64,000 nucleotides of DNA, taken from Polaromonas sp. AET17H-212. GTDB taxonomy: Bacteria; Pseudomonadota; Gammaproteobacteria; Burkholderiales; Burkholderiaceae_C. Below, piece after piece: positions 9,630 through 19,970 of this stretch. The position numbers were made by a program, and so were the translations under genes. Every line of letters starts with the position of its first letter. Position 1 is the first letter of the stretch. The DNA lies in the NCBI RefSeq assembly GCF_002379085.1, contig NZ_NBZW01000024.1:1-64000 (forward strand), in the 5' to 3' direction. The notes under the pieces were generated by a model. That model searched no databases and was not told the origin of the DNA. It worked only from the letters and a program-made list of their open reading frames with translations.

Positions 9630-9661
9630 AAAAGGGCGGAGTGGACTTCGCCCTTTTTTTT
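9630..9661 (+). terminator. Intra-operon terminator-like hairpin between TAXI and permease genes
   Basis: AAAGGGCG and CGCCCTTT are complementary around a GAGTGGACTT loop, followed by a T-run. The position between binding protein and permease suggests partial termination, giving more receptor than permease. Confidence 0.8.
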
Positions 9662-9701
9662 GAAGCTCGTGCAAGCGACTTCCTGTTCCTGAAGGATGAC
9701 C

Positions 9702-12305
9702 ATGGCAACCGATATCGAAAAGGCGCCTGAAGCGCTGCAGCAACTCGTGGCCAAGGTGGACACCGGCGGGCGCAAGCCAACGGGTCTTACCGCGGGCATC
9801 ATTTTTTCCGTCGCGCTCATCTGGGCGCTGTTCCAGTACTGGTATGCCTCGCCCTTGCCGTTTGCGCTGGGCTTTGGCATCCTCAACGACACCGAGGCGC
9901 GCGCCATCCACCTGGGCTTCGCGCTGTTCCTGGCTTTTCTGGCATGGCCGGCCCTCAACAGTTCGCCGCGTGACCACGTGCCGGTGCTGGATTGGGTGCT
10001 GGCCTTGCTGGCTGCGTTTGCGGGCGCCTACATCATGCTGTTTTATGCGCAGATCGCCACCCGACCCGGCCAGCCGACAACGATGGACGTGGTGGTGGCC
10101 AGCGCCGGCATGCTGCTGCTGCTGGAGGCGACACGCCGTGCGGTCGGCTGGCCGATGGCGGCCCTGGCCGTGGTTTTCGTGGCCTACAGCATGCTCGGTC
10201 CCTGGCTGCCCGACGTGTTGTCCCACCGCGGCGCCTCGTTAAACCGGCTGGTCTCGCACATGTGGCTGACCACCGAGGGCGTGTACGGCATCGCGCTGGG
10301 CGTGTCGGCCGGCACCATTTTTGTGTACGTGCTGTTCGGCGCCTTGCTGGACCGCGCGGGCGGCGGCAACTACATGATGCAGGTGAGCTTTGCGGCGCTC
10401 GGCCACCTGCGCGGCGGGCCGGCCAAGGTGGCGGTGGTGTCGTCGGCCCTCAACGGCATGATCTCCGGCTCGTCGGTGTCCAACGTGGTCTCGGGCGGCA
10501 TCTTCACCATTCCCCTCATGAAGAAGGCGGGTTACGGCGGCGTGAAGGCCGGCGCCATCGAAACCATGTCCTCGGTCGACGGCCAGATCATGCCGCCGGT
10601 GATGGGGGCGGCCGCCTTCCTGATGGTCGAGTATGTCGGCATTCCATATTCGGACATAGTGCGCCATGCCTTCCTGCCGGCCATCCTGTCCTACCTCGGC
10701 CTGTTCTACATCGTGCACCTGGAGGCGCTGAAAATGGGCATGCAGCCCATCATCCGGCGGGAACCCAAGCCGCTGCGCGACCGCGTGCTGCGCAATGCCT
10801 TCGGCATCTCGGGCAGCATCATCGTGATCGGGTCCCTGTACTACCTGTTCGAAGGCATGAAGGCCATGCTGGGCGGTGCCGCACCCTATGTCATCGCGCT
10901 GGCGGTGATGGTGCTTTATGGCGTGTGCCTGCACCAGGCGGCGCGCAGCCCCGACCTGGCGCAGGACATCGACATCGACCATCCCAAGGCGCTGGACACC
11001 TGGCCCACGGTGCGCGCCGGCCTGCACTTTCTCATTCCCATCGGCACGCTGATCTGGTGCCTGATGGTCGAGGAGATGTCGCCGGCCCTGGCGGCTTTCT
11101 GGGCCGCCACCATCCTCGTCGTGCTGATGCTGTCGCAGCGTCCGCTGATCGACTGGCTGCGCCGTACGCGCACGCCGGACGCCTGGCACGAGGGCTGGCG
11201 TTCGGTGGTTGATGGTTTTCACGACGGTTCGCGCAACATGATCGGCATCGGCGTGGCCACGGCAACCGCCGGCATCATCGTCGGCGGCATCACACTCACG
11301 GGCCTGGGCCTGCGCATGACGGAGTTTGTCGAGTTTGTGTCGCAGGGCAACGTGATCGTCATGCTGCTGTTCATCGCGTTTTCCTGCCTGGTGCTGGGCC
11401 TGGGCGTGCCGACCACGGCCAACTACGTGCTGGTGGCCACGCTGATGGCGCCGGTGGTGGTGGACCTCGGCGCGCGGTCGGGGCTGGTGATTCCGCTGAT
11501 CGCAGTGCACCTGTTCGTCTTCTATTACGGCATCATGGGAGACATCACGCCCCCGGTGGGGCTGGCCACCTTCGCGGCGGCCGCCATCTCGGGAGAAGAC
11601 GCGATAGAGACCGGCATCCAGGGCTCCATTTATGCGCTGCGCACGGTGATCCTGCCCTTCATCTGGATCTTCAATCCGCAGTTGCTGCTGATCGATGTCG
11701 GCGGGGCGTTCTCCTTCTTCTGCATCGTGTCGGCCAGCATTCTGGCCACCTTGCTGTTTGCGGCTGTCACCATGCACTGGTTCCGCATCAGGAACCGCTG
11801 GTGGGAAACCGCGGCGCTGCTGGTGGCGGTGATCCTGCTGTTCCGCCCGGACTTTTTCATGGACCAGCTTGCGCCCGAGTACCGCGACGCCAAACCCGCC
11901 GAGGTGTTCGAGATCGCGCGCAATGTGGACAGCGACGGCCGCGTCGTGATGGTGACGCGCGGCACCACGCTGGAAGGCCGCGAGATCGTCAAGACCGTGG
12001 CGGTTCAGCTCGGCGACAAGGGCCCGGAAGGCCGCAAGCGCCTGGCCGATGCCGGTCTGCAACTGGTGCCGCTGGGCGACACGTTGCAGATCGGGCAGGC
12101 CAAGTTCGGCTCACGCGCCGCCAAGGCCGGGGTGGAGCAGGGCTGGGACGTGACCGCCATCAAGGTGCCGACCGACAGGCCTACGCCGCACTGGTTCTAC
12201 CTGCCCGCGCTGCTGCTGGCCCTGCTGGTGTGGTGGTCCCAGGGCAGGCGCATGCATCGCGGCAGCGGTCCGGTGCCGCCCACGATGGCGGCCTCTTCTT
12301 TTTAG
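9702..12305 (+). CDS. TRAP transporter fused permease (4TM/12TM), with C-terminal extra domain
   Basis: 867 aa inner-membrane protein combining the small (DctQ-like) and large (DctM-like) TRAP permease parts, as usual for TAXI systems. Many hydrophobic segments are visible from residue 25 to about 720, including GGPAKVAVVSSALNGMISGSS and VLGLGVPTTANYVLVATLMAP. A soluble stretch follows (about 725-835: AEVFEIARNVDSDGRVVMVT...), then a last hydrophobic helix; I recall this as DUF3394. Start ATG 9702 is 5 bases after AAGGA; ATG 9696 overlaps that site. Confidence 0.92.
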   Translation: MATDIEKAPEALQQLVAKVDTGGRKPTGLTAGIIFSVALIWALFQYWYASPLPFALGFGILNDTEARAIHLGFALFLAFLAWPALNSSPRDHVPVLDWVLALLAAFAGAYIMLFYAQIATRPGQPTTMDVVVASAGMLLLLEATRRAVGWPMAALAVVFVAYSMLGPWLPDVLSHRGASLNRLVSHMWLTTEGVYGIALGVSAGTIFVYVLFGALLDRAGGGNYMMQVSFAALGHLRGGPAKVAVVSSALNGMISGSSVSNVVSGGIFTIPLMKKAGYGGVKAGAIETMSSVDGQIMPPVMGAAAFLMVEYVGIPYSDIVRHAFLPAILSYLGLFYIVHLEALKMGMQPIIRREPKPLRDRVLRNAFGISGSIIVIGSLYYLFEGMKAMLGGAAPYVIALAVMVLYGVCLHQAARSPDLAQDIDIDHPKALDTWPTVRAGLHFLIPIGTLIWCLMVEEMSPALAAFWAATILVVLMLSQRPLIDWLRRTRTPDAWHEGWRSVVDGFHDGSRNMIGIGVATATAGIIVGGITLTGLGLRMTEFVEFVSQGNVIVMLLFIAFSCLVLGLGVPTTANYVLVATLMAPVVVDLGARSGLVIPLIAVHLFVFYYGIMGDITPPVGLATFAAAAISGEDAIETGIQGSIYALRTVILPFIWIFNPQLLLIDVGGAFSFFCIVSASILATLLFAAVTMHWFRIRNRWWETAALLVAVILLFRPDFFMDQLAPEYRDAKPAEVFEIARNVDSDGRVVMVTRGTTLEGREIVKTVAVQLGDKGPEGRKRLADAGLQLVPLGDTLQIGQAKFGSRAAKAGVEQGWDVTAIKVPTDRPTPHWFYLPALLLALLVWWSQGRRMHRGSGPVPPTMAASSF

Positions 12306-12306
12306 T

Positions 12307-12361
12307 GAAAAAGGCTTCCGGCCCTTGCTGAATATGCGCAGGCAGCTATCAAAAAAGGAGC
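12307..12361 (+). repeat. Dispersed ~56 bp repeat, copy 3
   Basis: Core 12321-12361: GCCCTTG at the start, GCGCAGGCA, then GCTAT-N7-GGAGC. It lies between the convergent TRAP permease and hslR genes, just after the permease stop. The upstream A-run and GGCTTCCG block match the consensus. Confidence 0.75.
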
Positions 12362-12364
12362 ATT

Positions 12365-12772
12365 TCAGGAGTCGACCGAGGCGCTCCAGCGGTCGCCCCA
12401 GGCCTTGTCCTGGGCCTTGTCCAGCGAGCGCCGGTCGCGTTTGGTGGGGCGGCCGTGCTCCAGGCTGCCGGCCGGTTCATGGTTCAGCCGGCGCTGCTCG
12501 GCCGCCGCCTCCCGCAACTGGATGCTCTCCGGCGTTTCTTCGTAGAGCTGCTGCGCCACCGGCGCCGGTCCGCGCTGCTGGCTCAGGCCCCGGACCTGCA
12601 CGGTGCGTGTGACCGGCCCCTGCCGCATCGCCACCGTGTCGCCGGCCTTCACCTCACGCGCTGGCTTGGCGTCCTGGCCGTTGACCTGCACACGGTTTTT
12701 GCCGATTTCGTCGCTCGCCAGCGAACGGGTCTTGTAGAAGCGCGCGGCCCACAACCACTTGTCAAGCCGCAT
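12365..12772 (-). CDS. hslR: S4-domain RNA-binding heat shock protein Hsp15
   Basis: 135 aa. The N-terminal S4 domain starts MRLDKWLWAARFYKTRSLASDEI and continues GKNRVQVNGQDAKPAREVKAGDTV. The C-terminal tail is basic and charged (RPTKRDRRSLDKAQDKAWGDRW), as in Hsp15. In E. coli Hsp15 binds stalled 50S subunits that carry nascent peptidyl-tRNA and helps recycle them. No clear heat-shock promoter was found in the 48 bases separating it from the histidine kinase start region. Confidence 0.92.
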   Translation of the reverse strand: MRLDKWLWAARFYKTRSLASDEIGKNRVQVNGQDAKPAREVKAGDTVAMRQGPVTRTVQVRGLSQQRGPAPVAQQLYEETPESIQLREAAAEQRRLNHEPAGSLEHGRPTKRDRRSLDKAQDKAWGDRWSASVDS

Positions 12773-12820
12773 GGCTGACCTCGCGTGCGCCGCTATGCCA
12801 GGGAAGGGGAAACCGGTGTT

Positions 12821-14263
12821 TCATTGCCCGTCATTGTGGACCAGCGGCAGGCGCACGGTCGCGTCCAGCCCGGCAATACGCCCATGGTCTTCGCGGTTTT
12901 CCAGTGTGATGCTGCCGCCCAGCGCCTGCGTGATCTCGCGGCAGATCGCCAGGCCTAGGCCCGAGCCGTGGCGCACATTGCCGGCCGAAAACGGCTGGTA
13001 CAGGCGGGCGGCCAGTTCGCCCGAAATGCCGGGGCCGCTGTCGCTGACGGTCAGGGCCAGGTACTGGGTGTCGGTGACGAGCCGCACCGACAGCGAGCCG
13101 CCGCGCTGGCAGTGCTTGATCGCGTTGTGCAGCAGGTTGCGGCAGAGTTCACCCAGCATCCATTCGTGGGCATTGACGCTGGCCGCCGTGGTTTCGATGT
13201 CAAAGTCCAGGTCCTTCTCGGCAATCAGCGGCGCCAGGTCCAGCGCGACCGCGCGCACGACGGCGTCCATGTCCACCGGCCCCAGGTCCGCCTGCTGGCG
13301 CAACTGCTCGACCTTGGCCAGCGCCAGCATCTGGTTGGCCAGCAGCGTGGCGCGGTCCACGGTCTGGTTGATCTCGGCCAGCGCCGCCTGGGCGTCCATG
13401 TCGCCGTGCAGCGCCGACTGCACCTGCACCTTCAGCACCGCCAGCGGCGTGCGCAGCTGGTGCGCCGCGTCGCGCACAAAACGTTTCTGGTTGTCCAGCA
13501 GGTGCTGCAGCCGGCCCATGACCTCGTTGGTCGCCTCGACCAGCGGCAGCAGCTCGCGCGGCGCGTCCGGTGCGGCGATCGCCGTCAGGTCGCCCTCGGG
13601 CCGTGCCTGCAGTTCGGCGCTGAGGCGGCGCACCGGGCGCGTGGCGCGCTGCACCACCACCACGGCCACCAGGGCAATCACCGCCAGCAGCAGCGCCTGG
13701 CGCCACAGGGTGTCGAACAGGATTTTCCGCGCCAGCGTGGTGCGCAGCTCCAGCGTTTCGGCCACCTGGATGACGGCCATGCCGCGCCCGTTCGGGCTGG
13801 CCACCGGCTGCAGCAAAACCGCGACGCGCACCGCGTCGCCCGCATAGACATCGTCGTAAAAATCGACCAGTGCCGCGTAGGGCGGTTTGGCGGGGATGCG
13901 GCCGCGCCAGAAAGGCAGCTGTGCATAACCCGAGACCATTTCGCCGTTGAGGCTGGATACCCGGTAAAAAAGCCGGCTCTGGTTGTCGGCCTCGAAGGCT
14001 TCGAGCGCCGCATACGGCACGGTCACGCGCAGTTCGGACTGCCCGTCATAGCCGCTCACGTCCAGCTGCTCGCCTATCGACTTGGCCGAGGCCAGCAGCG
14101 TGCGGTCATAGGCGGTGTTGACCGCGCCCAGCGCCTGGCTGTACAGGCTGGCCGTGTTGAGCGTGACCAGCAGGCCCACCGGCAGCAGGATGCCCAGCAG
14201 AAGGTAGCGCCTGAGCGAGATGGCACCGGATGCCGCCCGCGGCGTGTCTGCGCCTGCACTCAT
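12821..14263 (-). CDS. tctE: Sensor histidine kinase, TctE type
   Basis: 480 aa. An N-terminal membrane helix (about 20-40), a periplasmic sensor segment and a second helix (about 180-200) are followed by a HAMP-like linker. The phospho-acceptor H-box is FVRDAAHQLRTPLAVLK. N-box LLHNAIKHC and G-box GSGLGLAICREITQALGG follow. Its start overlaps the response regulator stop (ATGA). The pair faces away from tctCBA. By analogy with TctD/TctE it should sense a carboxylate and control that transporter. Confidence 0.9.
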   Translation of the reverse strand: MSAGADTPRAASGAISLRRYLLLGILLPVGLLVTLNTASLYSQALGAVNTAYDRTLLASAKSIGEQLDVSGYDGQSELRVTVPYAALEAFEADNQSRLFYRVSSLNGEMVSGYAQLPFWRGRIPAKPPYAALVDFYDDVYAGDAVRVAVLLQPVASPNGRGMAVIQVAETLELRTTLARKILFDTLWRQALLLAVIALVAVVVVQRATRPVRRLSAELQARPEGDLTAIAAPDAPRELLPLVEATNEVMGRLQHLLDNQKRFVRDAAHQLRTPLAVLKVQVQSALHGDMDAQAALAEINQTVDRATLLANQMLALAKVEQLRQQADLGPVDMDAVVRAVALDLAPLIAEKDLDFDIETTAASVNAHEWMLGELCRNLLHNAIKHCQRGGSLSVRLVTDTQYLALTVSDSGPGISGELAARLYQPFSAGNVRHGSGLGLAICREITQALGGSITLENREDHGRIAGLDATVRLPLVHNDGQ

Positions 14264-14940
14264 GCATCCACTTTCAGCAAATAACCCAGGCCGCGCAAGG
14301 TGACCAGGGTCACGCCGGTGTGCGCCAATTTCTTGCGCAGGCGGTACACCACCACCTCCACCGCCTCGTACTGCACATCGGTCTCGCCGGGAAACACCAG
14401 TTCGAACAGTTTTTCCTTGGACACGGCCTGGCCGGGCTTGACGATCAGGGCCTGCAGCAGGGCCAACTCGCGCGGCGTCAGTTCGAGGACCTGGTCGCGG
14501 TGGTAAATGGCGCCGCTTTCCTTTTCATAACGAAGCTGGCCCACAAGGTGGTCGCCGGCCCCCGGCTCGCTGCTGGACGCCGTGCGCCGGCGGCTCAGGG
14601 CGCGCAGCCGGGCCTCGAGTTCGTCGAGGTCAAAGGGTTTGGGCAGGTAGTCGTCGGCCCCCAGGTTCAGGCCAACGATGCGGTCGCCCACCGTGCCGCG
14701 CGCCGTCAGGATCAGCACCGGGGTGGCCAGCCCCTGGCGGCGCGCCTGCTCCAGCACCTGCAGGCCATCCAGCCCGGGCAGGCTCAGGTCCAGCACCACC
14801 ACATCAGGCTGGGCGGCCGTCCATTGCGCCAGCGCCTTGCGACCGTCGGTGCAGCCCAGCACCTCCATGCCGCGCCGGCCCAGGGCGCGCTGCAGCGCAG
14901 CCTGCATGGAAGGGTCGTCCTCGATCAGCAGCAATTTCAT
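14260..14940 (-). CDS. tctD: OmpR-family response regulator, TctD type
   Basis: 226 aa. The receiver domain starts MKLLLIEDDPSMQ, with VVLDLSLPGLDG carrying the phosphorylated Asp and LILTARG the conserved Thr/Ala switch. The winged-helix DNA-binding domain has ELTPREALL-like LTPRELALLQAL and VEVVVYRLRKKLAHTG. ATG 14940 is chosen because it begins the receiver fold directly; the longer frame to 15048 runs into the control region of tctC. Likely activator of tctCBA. Confidence 0.92.
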   Translation of the reverse strand: MKLLLIEDDPSMQAALQRALGRRGMEVLGCTDGRKALAQWTAAQPDVVVLDLSLPGLDGLQVLEQARRQGLATPVLILTARGTVGDRIVGLNLGADDYLPKPFDLDELEARLRALSRRRTASSSEPGAGDHLVGQLRYEKESGAIYHRDQVLELTPRELALLQALIVKPGQAVSKEKLFELVFPGETDVQYEAVEVVVYRLRKKLAHTGVTLVTLRGLGYLLKVDA

Positions 14941-14986
14941 GGTGGTCAGCATGGGCAGGACATTAGCACTTTCCCTAGGGCTTTCG

Positions 14987-15006
14987 GACAGCCGTTTGAC
15001 AGACAG
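14987..15006 (+). promoter_or_regulatory. Possible TctD binding direct repeats before tctC
   Basis: GACAG occurs at 14987-14991 and 14998-15002, 11 bases apart (one helical turn), and again at 15002-15006. OmpR-type regulators usually bind direct repeats with this spacing. A TTGACA at 14996-15001 overlaps, but no matching -10 is visible. Confidence 0.35.
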
Positions 15007-15050
15007 AAGGCGCATCATCGCTCTGTTACCAACACTACAAGGAGACATGC

Positions 15051-16010
15051 ATGCGTCGCGATACCTTTTTGAAATCCCTGGCCGCGCTGGCCGCCACCGG
15101 GGCTTTCCCCCTGTCGGCCCTGGCTGCCGCCAATGTGAAGATGATGATTCCGGCCAACCCCGGTGGCGGCTGGGACACCACAGGCCGTGCCCTCGGGAAG
15201 GCCCTGACGGACTCGGGCGCCGCCTCCACCGTCAGTTATGACAACAAGGGCGGCGCCGCCGGGGCCCTGGGCCTGGCCCAGTTCATCAACGGCAGCAAGG
15301 GCGACCCGAATGCGCTGATGGTGATGGGTGCGGTGATGCTCGGCGGCCTGATCACCGGCAAGCCACCGGTCAGCCTGTCGCAGGTCACACCGATTGCGCG
15401 CCTGACCAGCGAATACAACGTGTTTGTGCTGCCCGCCAACTCGCCGTTCAAGACCATGGCCGACGTCGTGGCCCAACTCAAGAAAGACCCCGGCAGTGTC
15501 AAGTGGGGCGGCGGTTCGCGCGGATCCACCGAGCACATCGCTGCGGCCATGATTGCGCGCGAAGTTGGCGTGGACCCTTCCAAGATCAACTACGTGGCTT
15601 TCCGGGGCGGCGGTGAGGCCACCGCAGCCATCCTGGGCGGCAACGTCACCGTGGGCGGCAGCGGCTACAGCGAATTTGCGGAGTACATCAACACCGGAAA
15701 AATGAAGGCGCTGGCCGTGACCTCCGACACCCGCCTCAAGGGCGTCAACGTGCCCACGCTCAAGGAGCAGGGCATCAACGTGGTGATCGGCAACTGGCGC
15801 GGTGTTTACGGTGCACCCGGCATCTCGGCGGCCGAGCGCCAGGCACTGACCGAGATGATTCTCAAGGCCGTCAAATCCAAGAGCTGGATGGAAGCCTCCG
15901 AGAAAAACAACTGGACACCGGCCTTGCTGACTGGCGCAGCCTTCGACAAGTTTGTCGATGACGACATGGCCAGCCTGCGCGCCACCATGGTCAAGTCGGG
16001 CATGGTCTAA
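15051..16010 (+). CDS. tctC: Tripartite tricarboxylate transporter receptor (Bug family, TctC)
   Basis: 319 aa periplasmic receptor. The signal peptide starts MRRDTFLKSLAALAATGAF and ends near LAAA (about residue 26); the twin-arginine-like start is common in Bug proteins. The mature protein begins VKMMIPANPGGGWDTTGRALG, the typical Bug ligand loop. YVAFRGGGEATAAILGG is the second ligand-binding element. Ribosome binding site AAGGAGA lies at 15039-15045. It feeds TctB/TctA encoded just downstream; the ligand is probably a di- or tricarboxylate, not provable here. Confidence 0.92.
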   Translation: MRRDTFLKSLAALAATGAFPLSALAAANVKMMIPANPGGGWDTTGRALGKALTDSGAASTVSYDNKGGAAGALGLAQFINGSKGDPNALMVMGAVMLGGLITGKPPVSLSQVTPIARLTSEYNVFVLPANSPFKTMADVVAQLKKDPGSVKWGGGSRGSTEHIAAAMIAREVGVDPSKINYVAFRGGGEATAAILGGNVTVGGSGYSEFAEYINTGKMKALAVTSDTRLKGVNVPTLKEQGINVVIGNWRGVYGAPGISAAERQALTEMILKAVKSKSWMEASEKNNWTPALLTGAAFDKFVDDDMASLRATMVKSGMV

Positions 16011-16041
16011 GGCTGCTGGCGTACCAGCACTTTCGGTTTGT

Positions 16042-16063
16042 CATGGCGGCCTGGTGCCGCCAT
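16042..16063 (+). promoter_or_regulatory. Hairpin between tctC and tctB
   Basis: CATGGCGGC and GCCGCCATG form a perfect 9 bp stem around a 4-base loop, just after the tctC stop. There is no T-run, so it more likely protects the 3' end of tctC mRNA than terminates it. Confidence 0.55.
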
Positions 16064-16100
16064 GCATGTTCACTCGCGCAAGGCAGCGGTCGTTGTGGCA

Positions 16101-16129
16101 TGGATCCTGGATCAAGTCCGGGGTGACAG
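16101..16129. repeat. Possible dispersed intergenic repeat unit
   Basis: TGGATCCTGG followed by ATCAAGTCCGGGGTGACA resembles, from memory, a short motif seen many times between genes in several proteobacteria. It is imperfectly palindromic (GGATCCTGGATC). Only one copy occurs in this window. Confidence 0.35.
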
Positions 16130-16153
16130 TCCGTACTCCACGGAAAAAAACTC

Positions 16154-16675
16154 ATGAACCAAGCAACCCTTTCTCCCACGCAAATCCGTTTGCAGACCGT
16201 GGTCGGCGCCGGCGTGGTGCTGCTCGCCCTCGGACTGGCGGCAGGTGCCGTCAGCATCCCGTCGGCAGCGGGCTACGGCGGCGTCGGGCCGAACTTTCTG
16301 CCGTGGGTGATTTCCGCGGCCCTGCTTATTTGCGGCGTCTTCATCGTGCGCGAAGCGCGCACCGGCGGTTTTCGCTTCCTGGAGGAACCCACGGATGCGG
16401 TCCACGGCCACTGGCCCGGCTTTGCCTGGGTGTCGGCTGGCCTGCTGGCCAATGCCGCGCTGATCACCACCATCGGCTTCATCTTCAGCTGCACCCTGTG
16501 TTTTGTGCTGGCCGTGCAGGGGCTGCGCGGTGCGGAGGGCAGGGCAGACCGGCGGCCGGTGGCCTGGCTCAAGGACGTGCTGATCGGCCTTGCGATTTCC
16601 GCGCCGGTGTTCTGGACCTTCACGAAATTCCTGGCGATCAACCTGCCGGGCCTCACTTCATCGGGCTGGTTGTAA
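16154..16675 (+). CDS. tctB: Tripartite tricarboxylate transporter small permease (TctB)
   Basis: 173 aa with four predicted membrane segments (about residues 15-35, 50-70, 90-115 and 145-165), the usual TctB layout. GYGGVGPNFLPWVISAALL is TctB-like. It is followed after 3 bases by tctA, so the pair is translated together. Forms the inner-membrane complex with TctA. Confidence 0.9.
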   Translation: MNQATLSPTQIRLQTVVGAGVVLLALGLAAGAVSIPSAAGYGGVGPNFLPWVISAALLICGVFIVREARTGGFRFLEEPTDAVHGHWPGFAWVSAGLLANAALITTIGFIFSCTLCFVLAVQGLRGAEGRADRRPVAWLKDVLIGLAISAPVFWTFTKFLAINLPGLTSSGWL

Positions 16676-16678
16676 ACC

Positions 16679-18181
16679 ATGGACATCTTCAACCAACTGC
16701 TGCAGGGCTTCGCCACTGCGGCCACACCGGTCAACCTGTTGTGGTGTTTTGTCGGCTGTGCGCTGGGCACGGCCATCGGCGTGTTGCCCGGCATCGGGCC
16801 CGCCGTGGCGGTGGCCATGCTGCTGCCCATCACGGCCAAGGTCGAGGCCACCGCCTCCATGATTTTTTTCGCCGGCATTTATTACGGTGCCATGTACGGC
16901 GGCTCCACCACCTCCATCCTGCTGAACACGCCGGGGGAAACGGCCAGCATGGTCACGGCCATGGAAGGCAACCGCATGGCCAAGAGCGGGCGCGCCGGCG
17001 CGGCGCTGGCCACCGCAGCCATTGGCTCGTTTGTGGCCGGCACGATTGCCACGGTGTTGGTCACCCTGTTTGCGCCCATCGTGGCGGAACTGGCCGTCAA
17101 GCTCGGTCCCCCCGAATATTTCATGCTGATGCTGCTGGCCTTCACCACCGTCAGCGCGGTGCTGGGCAAAAGCACGGTGCGCGGCTTGACGGCCCTGTTT
17201 GTCGGATTGGCGGCGGGCCTGGTCGGGCTGGACCAGATTTCCGGCCAGGCACGTTACACCGGCGGGGTGCCCGAGCTGCTGGACGGCGTCGAGATCGTTC
17301 TGGTGGCCGTTGGCCTGTTCGCCGTGGCTGAAGCCATGTACGCCGTGCTTTACGAGGGCCGCGTGGCCGAGTCGCAGAACAGGATGAGCCGGGTGCACAT
17401 GACCGGCCGGGACTGGCGCCGCTCCTGGCCGGCCTGGCTGCGCGGCACCGCCATTGGTGCGCCCTTCGGCTGCATTCCTGCCGGCGGCACCGAGATCCCG
17501 ACCTTCCTCAGTTATGCCGCCGAGAAAAAACTGGCCAAGGGCAGCGACCAGGCCGAGTTCGGCACGGCCGGTGCCATCGAAGGGGTGGCCGGCCCCGAGG
17601 CTGCCAACAATGCCACGGTCACGGCGGCCATGATCCCGCTGCTGACGCTCGGCATTCCGACCTCCAACACCACGGCGATCTTGCTGGGCGCTTTCCAGAA
17701 CTATGGCATCCAGCCGGGGCCGCAGCTGTTCACCTCGTCGTCGGCCCTGGTCTGGGCGCTGATTGCCTCGCTGTACATCGGCAATGTGATGCTGCTGGTG
17801 CTCAACCTGCCGCTGGTGGGTCTGTGGGTCAAGCTGTTGAAGATTCCCAAACCTTACCTGTATGCGGGCATCCTGATTTTTGCGACGGTGGGCGTTTACG
17901 GCATGCGGCAAAGCGCGTTTGACCTGTTCCTGCTCTACGGCATCGGTGTGCTCGGGGTGGTGATGCGGCGCTTTGATTTCCCGACCGCGCCGGTCGTGGT
18001 CGGCATGATCCTGGGCCCGCTGGCCGAAGCGCAGCTGCGCAACGCCATGTCGATCGGTGAGGGCAGTGCGATGGTGTTCCTGCAGCGGCCCATGTCGGTG
18101 ATCCTGATCGTGGTGGTGCTGGCGGTGCTGATCCTGCCGCGCCTGGCCAAACGCTGGTCGGCACGCCGGCTGCTGGCCTGA
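16679..18181 (+). CDS. tctA: Tripartite tricarboxylate transporter large permease (TctA)
   Basis: 500 aa inner-membrane protein with about 11-12 hydrophobic segments. TctA signatures include [40 protein letters not shown] and [22 protein letters not shown]. It forms the transport path of the system with TctB and TctC. No terminator is visible; a copy of the dispersed repeat follows at 18196. Confidence 0.95.
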   Translation: MDIFNQLLQGFATAATPVNLLWCFVGCALGTAIGVLPGIGPAVAVAMLLPITAKVEATASMIFFAGIYYGAMYGGSTTSILLNTPGETASMVTAMEGNRMAKSGRAGAALATAAIGSFVAGTIATVLVTLFAPIVAELAVKLGPPEYFMLMLLAFTTVSAVLGKSTVRGLTALFVGLAAGLVGLDQISGQARYTGGVPELLDGVEIVLVAVGLFAVAEAMYAVLYEGRVAESQNRMSRVHMTGRDWRRSWPAWLRGTAIGAPFGCIPAGGTEIPTFLSYAAEKKLAKGSDQAEFGTAGAIEGVAGPEAANNATVTAAMIPLLTLGIPTSNTTAILLGAFQNYGIQPGPQLFTSSSALVWALIASLYIGNVMLLVLNLPLVGLWVKLLKIPKPYLYAGILIFATVGVYGMRQSAFDLFLLYGIGVLGVVMRRFDFPTAPVVVGMILGPLAEAQLRNAMSIGEGSAMVFLQRPMSVILIVVVLAVLILPRLAKRWSARRLLA

Positions 18182-18195
18182 GGCCGATGTTTATC

Positions 18196-18252
18196 GAAAA
18201 ATAGGCCGCCAGCCCTTTATCCACGGGGGCAGTTAGCTATTAAAAAAAAAGC
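18196..18252 (+). repeat. Dispersed ~56 bp repeat, copy 4
   Basis: Core 18212-18252: GCCCTTTATCCACGGGGGCA, then TTAGCTAT and a long A-run ending AAAGC. The upstream GAAAAATAGGCCGCCA is the best preserved 5' half in the window. It lies between tctA and the sigma-54 activator gene. Confidence 0.75.
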
Positions 18253-18325
18253 GATGCGCGTCCTGAAAGGTGTGTGTTGCATCTGGCCGGCGGCAGTGGC
18301 CCAAGCGCCGCGCTACCATCTGCGC

Positions 18326-19819
<1,494 letters not shown>

Positions 19820-19824
19820 AAATA

Positions 19825-19888
19825 AGACATTTGTCTGATAATAGATCAATAAAAATGTCTTAAAAATAGACAGTTCAATGACAAATCT
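19825..19888. promoter_or_regulatory. Candidate activator (UAS) sites for the sigma-54 regulator
   Basis: AGACA-TT-TGTCT (19825-19836) is an inverted repeat. TGTCT-N7-AGACA (19856-19872) has the same half-sites in the opposite arrangement, and TGACAAATCT (19879-19888) may be a degenerate third. They lie 40-95 bases before the sigma-54 promoter, in an AT-rich stretch, where enhancer-binding proteins usually bind. Confidence 0.6.
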
Positions 19889-19919
19889 GAAAAAACCTAT
19901 GTAAATCAATGGTTCTTTT

Positions 19920-19937
19920 CTGGCACGACATGTGCAT
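19920..19937 (+). promoter_or_regulatory. Sigma-54 promoter for the Liv-type ABC operon
   Basis: CTGGCACGACATGTGCAT contains TGGCACG and TGCA with the GG and GC elements exactly 12 positions apart, as required at -24/-12. The binding-protein gene begins 34 bases later. Confidence 0.82.
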
Positions 19938-19970
19938 TCATGGTGCATCGCCCAACAACAGGAGACATCC

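Noticed and set aside
16011..16153. Rho-independent terminator between tctC and tctB
   Set aside because: The 9 bp hairpin lacks a T-run, and tctBA need to be transcribed with tctC.
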